The position numbers and the translations under genes are program-made. The notes beneath the pieces are model-generated. The model did not search any database, was not told the origin of the DNA, and worked only from the letters and a program-made list of their open reading frames with translations. From Membranipora membranacea (Eukaryota > Bryozoa > Gymnolaemata > Cheilostomatida > Membraniporidae), in contig OU612067.1 of assembly GCA_914767715.1 (NCBI GenBank), positions 994,001 through 1,054,000 on the forward strand: 60,000 nt of DNA, read 5' to 3'. Shown piece after piece: positions 12,713-25,266 of this stretch. Positions within the stretch are counted from its first letter, which is position 1, and each line of letters starts with the position of its first letter.

Positions 12713-15700
12713 TCATTTCAATCCGCCCCTAGCCCCGCCCCTCGCACCTCGACTAGCTCCCCTTCCCCTACTGGGTGTCACTCCTCGCTTAGCTGCTCTC
12801 TCCGCTTTTTGCTACAAAACAACATGAAGTATCATTAATTTGTGAAACCAAGAATTAGACGGTCATATTCAGACCAATGTGGAGAACCATACACACATGA
12901 AGATCAGTCGAGTAACGAGTGGCTGAATTTACTGATACCCTGTTTTATGGAGGTCTGCATACACAGACTCATACTAATGCTACTAACCCGTTGCTGATAC
13001 CTTCTCTCATAGTATTCCATATCAGTCTCTCCAGGTTTTCTCATAGCAGCCATCTGCTCAGCTAAATCTGCCTCATACTCTGGTGTTCCTACACAAAAAA
13101 TATAACAAATTGAATCTTCTCTGGCGATTTCAGGTAAACCAAATATATAACTCAGTCATCTCTTCACCTGGCTGGGCAGGCACTCACAAAAGCTATGAAA
13201 TCACGAATATATAATTGGAGTTTGAGGTTATAATACACGAATAGAGTCTCACAGTATGCAACATGATAAACATAATAAATAATAATCAAGGGTAGAAAAA
13301 CAAGTTTTTAAAGGAAATACTTTATGAAAAAAATAGTTTTGGATATGGTTAAGACACCAGATTAGGAAAGAAAACAAACACAACATCGAGTGTAGGGTTA
13401 TCAGTCAGGTTCATGAGAAGACAACCCCTTACCCGTCTCGGCCTGTTTGTATTCTCCTATCAGATCTTCTAGGGTATTTTTACCTTGTTCTAATGCTCTG
13501 TATGCGTTCATAGCAGGCAGGTTAGCCCTGAGGAATGGATGGTCATGTGCTGTCACTGCTTGATTCAGAAACGCCTCAGGAGGGGCACCTGAATAATATT
13601 TATTAATGAGACATCAATATGAAACATGTTAAAACCGAGCTAAAGACTTGACAACTATATGGATATTGGATAGATATGCATGCTCTGCGATCTTAAATCT
13701 GATTCAGGTAGGTTGGATTTTGTCAAAGCTAAATCTATGCACATCACTAAATTAACCCTCAATCATGTCAGTAATGATTCACCTATAACCGTCCACGTAC
13801 TCACCTATACCACTAGGATCTAGCCTCTGGTACCCCTCAGCTAATGACGAGAAGCCTGTGAGACCACCCATAGCTTGGTATGGTACATATTGTCCCACAG
13901 GCTTACCCTTAGCCTCTCTTTCAGCTCTAGTCTCGACAATAGTTTCATGTTCGTATACGTACTTCATACAGGCACAGGTGAACGAACTCCTGAACCCTGT
14001 ACACTTACACCCAGCTACAGAATACAAGGAAGGGAGGATAATATAGAGGATACGGATACACCTGTCATCATGTTACCAGCTATTATAAGGTGTAAACAAA
14101 ACATTGACTAAAATGGCCCTTAAAACCCTATAAAAATTTTAATATTCACTCAGCTTCTGGAATTATTAGAGGAAACTAATAACACACCAAGTAGAAGTTT
14201 TTCGTACTGAAGCTAAACTGTCTTTGGTACCACAACTGCTCGGTGTTAACATTTCTCGGTATGTAGTTATGATACAACATTTCTGTGGTATACAATTAAG
14301 ATCTTACCTTTAGCGTTCTTACACTTATAAGGAGCCATAGCTGAGTGACTGTCGGCGGGATGTTTACATGTACACCTGATAGGCTGACCACCATTCAGAG
14401 GTACGTAGTGATAGGAGGCACATTTACACCCAGACTGTTTACATGGTAGATTTATCGGCCTCTCCTCGGGTAACTCTATAAAATCTGTCTGATGCTGCTT
14501 ATACCTGACAAACAGACAGACACAATCAGTCATACAGTAAGGTGAGAAATCAGAGAAAGGTGGGCGATCATAAGATGGGTCTGTGTCTGAGTGTTGAAAG
14601 CTTGTTATGTTATAATGTTCTTGGTCAGGCCCTTGTCATGGGAACGCCTAGTATTGTGATGATTGTTAAAGTTATTATAAAGCACTAAGTGGTGGTCTAG
14701 TTGAATCACAAAACATGAGAATTCAGGACAAGCTGGGAACACACGGCAAAACAATGACACGAAATGTTCTATTTTATAATATAAACCTATTCTCTATTAC
14801 TCGGCACAAGTTCACTGATGTAACTGTTGTTTCATCTAAAATTATTGTCATTTTCCAATCTAATAGAATATGAAGAGTTGGATGATCGAAGGAGCAATTG
14901 TATGAACATAGCTATAACATAGTTACACACACCTGTGTCCACAGAAGCAGGGTGTCTCAGGGCCAATCAGCTTACAGTCCATCCCTGTAGGAGAAGTCCA
15001 AGACACAAACAATCTATTCTTCATTCGCTGCAAATAAAAAATCAGACTATTCAACAAAATTGAAAAATTCTCATTAGAATTATTTTCGCATGAACAACCA
15101 ATTGATGCAACACCTACACTAAATGGATTAGTCAATATTGTGTGTGAATAAAAACAACAGGAATCAGAAGATTTGAGTGACTATGATGTTGATGCAAAGA
15201 GATCATTGACGATGACACTTACCTTTGGTATCACATTTTTCTTATAATCTTTATATTCTTGTTCTGTGAACATTCGGCCTCCGTCATCATCTCCCACTAT
15301 CCTACAAAAGTAAGCACAAGGTCAAGACGAGAGAATATATCAACAGCCCAATAGCCAATCTTACTAACCTATAGAAAGAATATGTGATCAATTTTAAAAT
15401 ACAAGAAGTAACAACATAGTCTATAGAGGATAAGAATATTGATACATAGTGCCGGCTTATGGCATATCGAGTGTCACAGGGGTTTATTTGAAGGCCCTCT
15501 ATCTATTCTATATGTTTACAACTCGGGTGACACTGGGGCTTGCAAGCATGCAATTATTGATCACACACTTTAAAGCTCGGGCAGAAATGGTTCTCGTATG
15601 GAACTCAATTGTTAGATAGATATTCATCTGCTTAGATATATAGATGGATGAAATATGTATGTTTATAGACCCTATTGTTACTGTGATTGATAGTAGAAAG

Positions 15701-15827
15701 TTAAGTCTAACTTCTTGGTCTAACTAAGTCCTTGATCTAACCTTTGATATTCTAGGTATGCATCCACATGAGCTCCAGCATTGTTACCAAACTTCATATG
15801 ATAACTGTCATCATGTCCTCCTGCCAT
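12713..15827 (-). CDS. FAM221A: FAM221 family protein (closest to FAM221A)
   Basis: Eight phase-consistent exons: 15742-15827 (ATG at 15827), 15223-15301, 14933-15027, 14308-14504, 13805-14014, 13433-13588, 12988-13088 and 12713-12811 (TGA at 12713-12715). They give 340 aa, against roughly 300 for vertebrate FAM221A. The family signature is clear: a Cys/His-rich core running CFCGHRYKQHQTDF, then PCKQSGCKCASYHYVP, CTCKHPADSH, GCKCTGFRSSFTCAC and the diagnostic YQAMGGLTGFSSLAEGYQRL. The regularly spaced Cys/His pairs suggest metal binding, but the biochemical function of the family is not established. The last exon adds an Arg/Gly-rich tail (RGRGASRGARGGARGG) that could bind RNA or be arginine-methylated (inference). 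The gene is co-directional with polymerase kappa, whose stop lies about 0.8 kb upstream. Confidence 0.95.
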
Positions 15828-16631
15828 AACTTATCTTAATTTGGGTTTGGGCAGATACAACAAGGGAAAATGAATGGATTGTATGAGAAATCAGATTCTA
15901 CAGGAAGTGGTGATAAATGTTTAAACATGGCGCCTGCCTAGCAACATAGCCTTGGTTCCAGAATGGAAATAATAAAAGATGAAGTGAGGGAGCACAACTT
16001 CATAAAGACTTCATTTTAGTTTGGTAGATCATTTTATTTCTCGTATTTTGGTAGGCATGTTGTCAGCCACCTTTGATAGATGATTACCATTTGAATATGA
16101 AAGCAATGCAAGAAAATAGATCAATATATGACTGGGTATGGGGAGAATGATGGATTTTGGGTCTGCGGGGTGCGACAAATTTTGCGATATATTTTTTTTA
16201 CTATGGAATAAAACAGGATTTAACCATTTGATCCTGTAGTATTACTCAACTATAAATAAGCAATGAGATTTAAAAGGAGTTTTGTTGATGTGTTTTTTTC
16301 AACCTAACACTAGAAATTAAGAAACCACTTTCATCAGTATAGGCCTACCATATGTTTCAATTGCCTTAATAATCGTCTGACAACAACTTCTATCTTTCAA
16401 GGCAATTTCATAATTTGGGTGAATGCGTTGATCTTGTATTTATATTGTATCATTTCATTTATGTCATTCGAGATAAGATAATAAATCTATAAAGACCCGC
16501 AAAGTCAAAAATTTAGTTGATAGTGTAGTATGATAGTCAATAAATTCATTGGGGTATCATTGCCACACAGAAGTGGTCACTTGACAATGCTAGGAGATTA
16601 GTAGTTCAGTTACCTGGAAATTAGAGGTATG
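15828..16631. other. Spacer between polymerase kappa and FAM221
   Basis: About 0.8 kb holding the 3' UTR of polymerase kappa and the 5' flank of FAM221. An AATAAA on the minus strand (complement at 16033-16038) could be the polymerase kappa polyadenylation signal, which would leave only about 200 bp for the FAM221 promoter. No other feature is seen. Confidence 0.4.
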
Positions 16632-19600
16632 CTAGTCAGAATCAATAGTAATCACCTCACAACCACTGCCGTCATAAGGCTCAATGTTAGAACTCGGTAT
16701 CGTCTGCTTAACTTTTCTGGGTATGACTGTCCGTCTACTGTTTACAGATTCCTGACTTGTTGACCTTGAAGGGACAGCTTGAAACATATTGGATAATGGT
16801 TTGGTACCTTTCTTGTTCTTGCCCTGCCCTCTAGTTTTTGTTGTTCGTTTCTTGGGTTGTAGTTTTGGTTTTGGTGTTTCACTGATACACACAATATCAT
16901 CATCCTCTGACGGCTGCTCATACTCCGCCCATACAGACTTTGTCTTTGTGAAGTAACTCTCCATTGGTTTAGCTGTAATCTTAGAGCCGCCTTGTTCTGT
17001 AGCAGCTGACTGAGCCTGCTGCTCACTACATATCTCCCTCCACGGATTAGTTATACTGTCAGCATCACAAAAGTTATCCAGCGGTCCACTTACTGCTTTT
17101 GGAACATGAGGTGTTGATGCATTAGGTGGCGCCTGCTTAGCTAGAGAGTTCTCAAAAACTGACCATGCATCAGAACTAGAACTATTATCAAGTAAACTAC
17201 AGATAGTCACTGTACCCTTAGTACCAGACTTAGGCTGCTTATTGGGTGGGAGCCTGTCCACATCGTCCCATACATTTTTTCGTTTGAGCGAATACCTGTC
17301 TAATCCTTGAGCTGGTTTTGGTTTATCAGACGCCTTTTTATCATTGGACATGTTTGATATAGGATTGTAATCAGTCATATAGGCGAGCAAACCCAGAGGT
17401 TCGGGCTCCGCTACTTTAGCCTTACTCTTGTTTTCTTTGTCTATCATATCAAAGAATGATGTGATCGGTTTGTTTGTGTTACCATCTGAAGATGGAGCTG
17501 CCTGTTTTCTGGTTGTTGGTAGTTTACTCTGTCTGCTGTCAGCAGCAGCAAAGTTTGACATCCTCACACCTATACAAGATAAGAGTTAAAGCGATAAAAT
17601 CGATTACCAAAAGAATCAATTCAGACTCTTTTTTAAGTAGAAACTTGGGTAAAACAGGATATAAGCTCACAAAACAAGATCTGACAGGTCTTCTAACGAA
17701 CTTAATAAAAATGAGAGTGCAATGTATTTGGGCCCAAATGTTTATCTTTACCCGCACAGGCAATGTACATGGAGATAATGACTGCTATCGTGTTATCGAG
17801 TACACAAACTAACTGCTACACATACAATAACATACCCATAAGTCTGAGCTTGAGAGCTTTAGGATGAGCGTTGCGTATCTCAGTTTTGAGAAGAGCACTG
17901 GCTACTTTATATATCTCCTCCCCATCGTTAGTTATACTAGGTAGAGATTGTGCTCGTGTCTTCAGTTCAAATGTCTCAAGTTTTATCTTCAGTGTGACTG
18001 TTTTACCCTGAATAACAAGTTAAGTAATTGACTACTTTTGCATAAACCCAGCGTTATCATATGTTTGACAATAATTGTAAGGTCATGTCTACAAACAGGA
18101 TAAAGTAAATGGTAACAGAATTAAGTAATATGTAAAGATACTGAGGTGCGCAAACAGTGGTTGAGTTGAGTTAAAATATCCTCTCTTACTGTAAGCTCAG
18201 CAGCCTTCAGGTCCTCAGCCAGATCCATAGATAAGTCATAACACATGTTCTGTAGTTCAGCTGGATCACTCAATGTTCTAAATGTCCTGAAAATAGGAAT
18301 TGTATGATATTGAAATATTTTATAGATTCCTCAATTCACCTTGATATTTAAAAGTCATAAAACCTGAGTGAGACTTAGACATACATACATAATGAAACAT
18401 TTAATTGTTGGTCGTAATTACAATATCCAGGAATCTCTGTAGACCCTTTGATGCGACACTCGAAATTCCTCAATTTTAAAGCACAAACCAACAGTTTCAC
18501 GTCTTAGGCTAGATGCTCGGATCAGCCTTTGACAAATCATCAATGTAAACAATCATTGTTTCTAAGAAATTATTATTTAGAAAAATATGTTCATGTACGT
18601 CTCCAAAAGTTTAAAAAAAACCAATTAAATGTCAAGTTGCAATAATACTCACCTTTCAACACTTTTACTCTTCGGTCCATCGTCGTTCCTACAATAACAA
18701 ATTTCAAACTAACAGATTTTTTAGGAAGTGATTCACAAACACGACTCAGTAAAGTTTACTTATAAAAAACAACAGTTTTGGTTGTCTAATAATTGACAAT
18801 TCATTAATGATAAGATAAATAAAAAAACAACTACTGATTATATGATAGCTACCTTTGTACAACATTAGATCCGATACCCATATAGATGGACATAAAATAT
18901 TCAAACGATCCACCAGAATATAGGAATGCTAGCTTGTCTCTCTGTTTATAGAAATCCTTACAAGTCAGGATATCGAAAGCTACCAGCTGTTTCTCTGACA
19001 CTTTTCCAATACCAGGTACCTACAAGTGATAATAGTAACTCAGATATCATGCGGGTGTTAATACCGTGGATTGGTGGGACATAGACACTCCACCCCTCCC
19101 ACCCTGCTGTCATAACCATACTTCGTTGTTCAAAACCAATATTGGAGTTGCCCCCTTAACATCAAAGATGTGAGCATGATTTGGTCAACAATAAAATTTG
19201 CTAAACAAGCTAAATCAAACCTTGAGGTAATCTGGTTGGATCTGGCCGACGCCTATGGTTCTGTACCGCACAGCATAATTGACCTCGCACTATCACAGCT
19301 CTGGGTTCCCGACAGGCTAAGGGTTATGGTTGAGCGCTACTTTAAAAAATTCAAAATGCGATTCACTACTAAGAACTTTACCACGAGCTGGCAAGAGCTG
19401 GCAGTAGGCATCCCTATGGGATGTGCTATATCACCTTTGCTATTCGTTATGGTGATGGAGATAGTTATAAGGAATTCACAAGGCAGTGTGAAAGGGATCC
19501 AGGTTGCGAATAACCAGATACTACCGCCAATGAGGGCCTTTATGGATGACATTACAATAATATCACCGGACAAGGCTCAGGTTGTAGCTTCAATTGATAG

Positions 19601-22600
19601 ACTGCATGAGTTGATAGAGAGATGTGCGATGCGATTCAAACCTAGCAAGAGCCGGTCCCGGTCTTTGTGTAAAGGCAGACCTGTACCAAATACCTACTTC
19701 ATAGGAACACAGCGTATTCCCACGCTTGCAGAGCAGCCAGTGAAGAGCTTAGGAAGATGGTATAGTTTACCGATCACAGACAGGTTTCGCGGAAATGAGG
19801 TTAAAAAAAACAACTCATTACAGGGCTGGACGCGATTGAAAAATGTGGTCTGTCTGGTAAATACAAAGCCTAGATTCTCAACTTTGCACTCATGCCTCGA
19901 ATTCTGTGGCCTCTGACAGTTTATGATATTCCGCTTACACCAGTTGAGAGAATGGAGCAAATGATTAACAAGCACATGCGTAAGTGGCTCGGAGTTCCAA
20001 GGAGCTTCAACACTAATGCACTGTATGCCAGTTCGTTTACTCTTTCACTACCTATGAAATCGCTTGTGGAAGAGTACAAAACATCAAAAGCGAGACTGGA
20101 TATGATGTTGAACGAGTCACCAGACCAGGTGATAAGGGAATGTGCTCCAACACTTGACACTGGTAAAAAGTGGTCTGTCACAGAGACTGTCAGAGATGCC
20201 AAATCTGTGCTGTGACAACTGCACGTCATGGCTTCGGCTGTGAAGCAAACCAGTGGTTCTCAAAGGAAAGCCCAAAGGTTAGACGGGAGATGGTAGTTGA
20301 TGAGGTGCGCAAGATGGAAGAGGAGCGCCGCCAGACACAAGCTGTAGGCCAAGCCCAACAAGGCAGGTGGACTTGTTGGGAGTCTGTTGAGCAGCGTCAG
20401 CTCAAATGGACAGAAATGTGGTCGATGGAGCCACAAAGGATCAGCTTTCTGGTTGGTGCAGCTTATGATCAACTACCGAACCCGGCAAACCTGGAACGTT
20501 GGAATTTGACCGAGAACTCAAAATGCGCCCAGTGCTCGGCCAAGGGCGCACTTCGACATATCCTGTCAAATTGCCCGCAGAGCCTGGGAAGATACACTTA
20601 TAGGCATAATCAAGTCCTGAAAGTGTTGTGTAAATATGTCATGGAGAAGTGTGAATATGCTAATGCTGGTGGTGAAGCACGTGAAAAGATTTTGCGCAAA
20701 AAGGGATTGATGAACAGCGGAGAATGGCAAGTGAGATGCGACCTCACAGAGCAGCTCAGCATGCCACAGCATATTGTGATCACGAACCAAAGACCAGACT
20801 TAATTGTCTGGTCTGACAAAGAAAAAGCACTAATACTGATGGAATTGACAGTGCCTTGGGAAGAAAATCTCTCAAACCCGCATGAGAGAAAACTGACAAG
20901 ATACGAAGATCTGGAGACACAATGCCAAGACAAAGGTTGGAATTGCGAATTATTCGCAGTGGAAGTTGGCTGCCGTGGATTCATGGCTAGATCAGCTACC
21001 AAATTTCTGACTAGAGTTGGGCTGTCAGGCAGAGAACTCAAACAAGCCACAAAAAGCATAGTACATGAGGTATAAAGCGCATCTGCATGGATTTGGCAAC
21101 AGCACTGTGTGAAGACAAAAGCAAAGTAATCCTATTGCTTGTAAACTTTGCTTTAAAACACTCAATTTGTTTTGCGGAGTTGGCCAGCATTTAATTCCTT
21201 GGTTTATAATCATTGTAAGGATTAGATTGAGGGGATTAAGTGATGATTAGCAAACTGCTCTGGGTAGAAGGCTAAGCGGGATTATGCCTTTAATACTCAA
21301 ATTAAAGTAGTTTAATCTCTGCAGGGTGAAAAATCAAAGTGAGTCTGAGTTAGATCTAAGGCATTACGAACTTAGGATTAAAAGCTTGGCCATCGCATAA
21401 AAGACAGGCAGAGCGAGACAGGAGATCACAGTCAGCCCACTGGCTGTAGCGCAAACAAGTCATCTCTCTGACTTGTGTATGAGTGTTGTACTGTAGTAGT
21501 GAACTATGGCACGAGGGGCGGGTGCCTTGACGATTAGCGATGTTGCGCCGATGAGTTGATGGAAAGCTAACCTCCCTGCACTGGTTTGGCTTAGAGTATA
21601 AGCATGAGAGTGATGGGGCGAACCTTGTTGCACTGAAACAATGACGAGTTGGCAGCTTCCCTTGTTGTTCAACATCGTAAACACACCAATTATGTCAACC
21701 CACCGAAACTTAAAAAATGCACTGAGGGATCGATGAGATTGATTGAGATGCTCATCAACACATAGGGGTGGCTTCATGCTGCTGAGGCCTGCCATGAGGA
21801 GGTTGTACTAGAGAAGACCTCGAGACAACGCTTGACTCATGGATTCTAGCTGAAGACCTGTGTGTTGTGCAGTGGTACGCGCACCACTCTATGTTGTATC
21901 ATAACTCCCAGTTCTCTCAAGATAATATATTCAAATAAACTTTCAAGGTGCTTACATGACTCAAGCAGAGGTCCAATTAGTGTGCAGTTATCCACCATTT
22001 ATTAAAACTAGTGAGCATATTTGTCACTACATCACTGTTATACTAATCTGTCATAATACCTTTCTAATGGGAAGATCTTTCATAAACTCCTGCATAGCTT
22101 CTATTGTAAATGGTAATCTGTACTGACCATTAGGTTTATTCTTGTCTGAGCATATCTTTGCTATTAGGCAGTTTGGAGCGATTCCTGTAAGTATTAGTGG
22201 AGTTTCCATCAAGACAACAAGTGTAGAGATGCTTGAAGTTTATTGATACGGAGTCAACAGAGGTAACTGAAGGTTGACATGAGTTCATAGTTAACACACT
22301 TGTCATTTCACACCTGAAAATGTGACATTATGATGGTAAAAAAGATATTTATTTGCAATAGGTGAGCTCAGAGCTGATGAACTACAGTGGAGGAATCCAA
22401 CAAATCTTGTTTTAGCTGACAGCCATCAAGCTACATACCAGCACTAGCAGTGAGCTTTGTGCGGAGATGAATTCTATGTCTCATCTCATCCACCGCGTCT
22501 TCAATCTCCAATCCATATGTTATATACTCACTATTGTATGGCAGGTCACATGTAGGACACCTGGGAGCACCTGCAGCTACCCTGTTATAACATGTAGGAA

Positions 22601-25266
22601 ACCTTGATGTATAAACAGAAATGTTTGAACGAAAGAAACTGGAAATATATACTAATATAAAGCTGGAAGTATGTGTCTATGATTTACAAAAAAACGAAGC
22701 TTCAGTGACAAGAGCACATGCAGGAAATAACGCTATATTCTAGCGTTGAATTTGTTTTCACTTTGGCTATGACCACTTGAGTAAGACTCATAGCTTCACG
22801 GCATCATTAAATGAGAGAAGTAGTAGGCTAATAACAGCTGCTGTCTATGTAATAAAGACATTATCAAATTATAAATAAAGATAATAAAATAAGTGCAAAC
22901 CAACCCTTCATCAGCTATTTCCTCTGTACAAATCCCATCAACACCTGCTGATTTTGTTTCTTCTTTACTTTGCTTCATCTGTTGATCTTTATCTTCATCT
23001 CCATCATCAGAATTTTCGGAAAAAGCCTCATCATCGCCTTATTCAAATAATGTGAAATTTCTATAATTAACAAGTAGAATTTTAAATGGCACCCGCTTCA
23101 AAATTCTCAACTTTTCCTTTTGGTTTCCACAATGTGATAAATGCCTGTGGGTGATAGCCTACAGTGATATGTATTTGTGCTTGTTTAGTTACCCGGGTAA
23201 ACAAATATCTCTTGGTTCATGCTTACAGACTACTGGTCAAATGAAAATTGAATTTGTGTCCAGAATAGCCCGTTATTGTAATTGTTGCTTATTATGTTTC
23301 ATTATTCCTGAACAGAATGGTATCACTTTTCCAACTTTGATAACGATAAGAAATACAACTCACTCTGCTCTGCATCTTTACTAGGCTGGGTTCTCCTATA
23401 CTCAGGTTCACATCTACACATATCCTCACAGTACTGAGGGAAGGTGCGCGCCTCCTCACTTAGATTGTGTCTCTCCTTCATATGATTAGTGAAATCTATA
23501 TAAGCCTCGTCTAAGCTCATAGGGCTCATGTTGGGATCATACTGTAGAAGTATCTTCCTACACACCATGCTAGTAGCTGTGTATTGTTTGAAGTTGGTTG
23601 GCACTATGACCAGTTGTGGGCAGAGTTTGCGAGCAATAAAACCAGGCATGGCAGCTCGCACTCCAAACCTTCTGGCAGCATAGTTTGATGTTGACTAAAA
23701 CATAAAACAATATTAACATATATAATGACAGTCTAAAGTCTGAGTCTAAAGAAGTACAAACACAGAAATTTAGTGAGGTGAGTTTAGTGAGTACATCGAC
23801 AGGTGCCCTCACTTGTATCTTACATCAAATCAAGGAGAAAGGAACTCCATACTCCCTGTTCAGATGTATACTAGAGACAGGTATGGTTTACATGCCCCAT
23901 CGGTGAATCGATTCACTTGTAGAGTATGTTATTCAGTATATCCCATCGATTTAATAATATAATACATTGATAGTTTATGGATTGATTTAATAAATTAATA
24001 GGATAATAGCCTACAGTGATATGTATTTGTGCTTGTTTAGTTACCCGGGTAAACAAATATCTCTTGGTTCATGCTTACAGACTACTGGTCAAATGAAAAT
24101 TGAATTTGTGTCCAGAATAGCCCGTTATTGTAATTGTTGCTTATTATGTTTCATTATTCCTGAACAGATGGTATCACTTTTCCAACTTTGATAACGATAA
24201 TCCATTTCTGACTTTTGAAGGAATCATAAATTTTCATACCAGCATTCCCTCTCCACCAACAGCCATAGGTATATCTCTCAGTGAAGGATTATTTCTCATC
24301 TCCACAGCTGCATAGAAAGCGTCCATATCCATATGTACGATATATCTACTGAAATCATACTGGGTGTATAAAGAGGCGATTAGATTATCCGCCTGTAATA
24401 AAACACCAGAGTAATACATGGATAGGAATGTCAGTTAGGTGCTGTATGTATGTTTGTCTAAATCTTTCCAAAAACATGTATAAGGAACAGAAGGTTGCCC
24501 TTAAAGATGTTTAATCGATTAGGAGCCTCTTCTTGTTTAACTATTTTTATTATTATTAAGTATTTGTGAGTAACATTAAAAATACACTTTACATCATCAA
24601 CATCCTCATACTTGGAATCGTAACAGGAAATAATGATGTATCATGCTAACCTTGTTTCTGCAGGAAGTTAACTGCGCAGAACTGGCCTCACTCAGCTGAT
24701 GTTTTAAAGCTTCGATTTTCTTAGACGTGATCTTATCTTTTTTCAGCTCATTCTCATAGAATTTAGAGCCTGTAATATTTTAAGTGCATGAGCTTGACAA
24801 CCTTAAAATATAAAGCTCTCTGCCTTCATCATGCATTCTGACTCATTTAAACGCATATTATGTTCCATAATTATCATATGTCTCAAATCGATCGATCGAT
24901 CAATCAATCAATCAATTAATCGATCAATCGATACTACCAGTGATTAGGTGCTTACCAGGCCATGTAAATCCAAAACCCTATTGAGGTATTCTTTCAATAT
25001 CAAAAATTTATTGATTTATTGAGACTTAATAATTCATTACCTTTGCTTGCTTCCATGATTATCTGGTTTATCCTCTCCTTGTCCAAGCCTTCCATCCCAG
25101 CCTTATTGTCATTCAGGCCAATTCTTGCTGCCATAGCTATTTTAGATTCTCCCGATAACGAGATATTCAGGTTGACGTTATTTGCAGTAGGCTGCTGATC
25201 TTTCACAGAACCGGGCACTGCAGTATCAAAATCCGGAGGGAGTTTCTCACTATGTGGCCCCTCCAT
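16632..25266 (-). CDS. POLK: DNA polymerase kappa (Y-family translesion polymerase)
   Basis: Twelve exons join in phase: 25041-25266, 24651-24769, 24240-24392, 23364-23694, 22905-23037, 22439-22560, 22060-22184, 18853-19019, 18653-18688, 18190-18286, 17836-18007 and 16632-17569. The product is about 872 aa, close to vertebrate Pol kappa. The N-clasp reads [20 protein letters not shown]. The palm has the catalytic [12 protein letters not shown] (Asp137, Asp139) and MSLDEAYID (Asp228, Glu229). Then follow [39 protein letters not shown], the HhH segment [15 protein letters not shown], and the little finger [19 protein letters not shown]. It should extend primers past minor-groove guanine lesions in the nucleus. 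The last exon encodes 312 residues with PCNA-motif-like ITSFF (596-600) and ESYF, but no C2H2/C2HC ubiquitin-binding zinc finger. Acceptors for exons 5 and 6 were chosen by phase and are the weakest boundaries. Confidence 0.97.
19140..21080 (+). mobile_element. Degenerate LINE with reverse transcriptase and restriction-like endonuclease (R2/NeSL-like)
   Basis: The element lies antisense within the polymerase kappa intron between 19019 and 22060. Coding runs through three overlapping frames, 19170-19916, 19892-20215 and 20170-21075, so two frameshifts break it. Frame 1 has reverse transcriptase motif A ([12 protein letters not shown]), [13 protein letters not shown] and a catalytic box written AFMDD. 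Frame 3 carries a zinc knuckle, CAQC..HILSNC (CX2CX7HX4C), followed by a PD-(D/E)XK-like core (RPDLIVWS, then LMELTVPWE and KLTRYEDL). This order matches LINEs with a C-terminal restriction-like endonuclease rather than an APE domain. The 5' part is truncated near 19140. A non-coding 3' tail may reach about 21.9 kb. It is inactive as it stands. Confidence 0.85.
21081..22059. other. Remaining intron sequence, probable LINE 3' region
   Basis: No host exon is seen between the LINE stop and the polymerase kappa exon at 22060-22184. Sequence at about 21410-21850 is less AT-rich than its surroundings and reads like an untranslated LINE tail. The 3' limit and any target-site duplication were not located. 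Confidence 0.35.
23154..23349. repeat. Direct repeat copy 1 (196 bp) beside polymerase kappa exon 4
   Basis: This copy begins ATAGCCTACAGTGATATG and ends TTTGATAACGATAA. It is almost identical to 24006-24200, with one visible single-base indel (CAGAATGG against CAGATGG). It lies in the intron 14 bp beyond the donor of the exon 23364-23694. Confidence 0.9.
24006..24200. repeat. Direct repeat copy 2 (195 bp) beside polymerase kappa exon 4
   Basis: Second copy of the 196-bp sequence, lying between the exons 23364-23694 and 24240-24392. The two copies bracket the exon 23364-23694 in direct orientation. Their near identity implies recent duplication or gene conversion, or two copies of a young repeat. 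Confidence 0.9.
24887..24932. repeat. ATCG/ATCA tetranucleotide microsatellite
   Basis: A run of ATCG and ATCA/ATTA units in the first coding intron of polymerase kappa. Confidence 0.85.
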
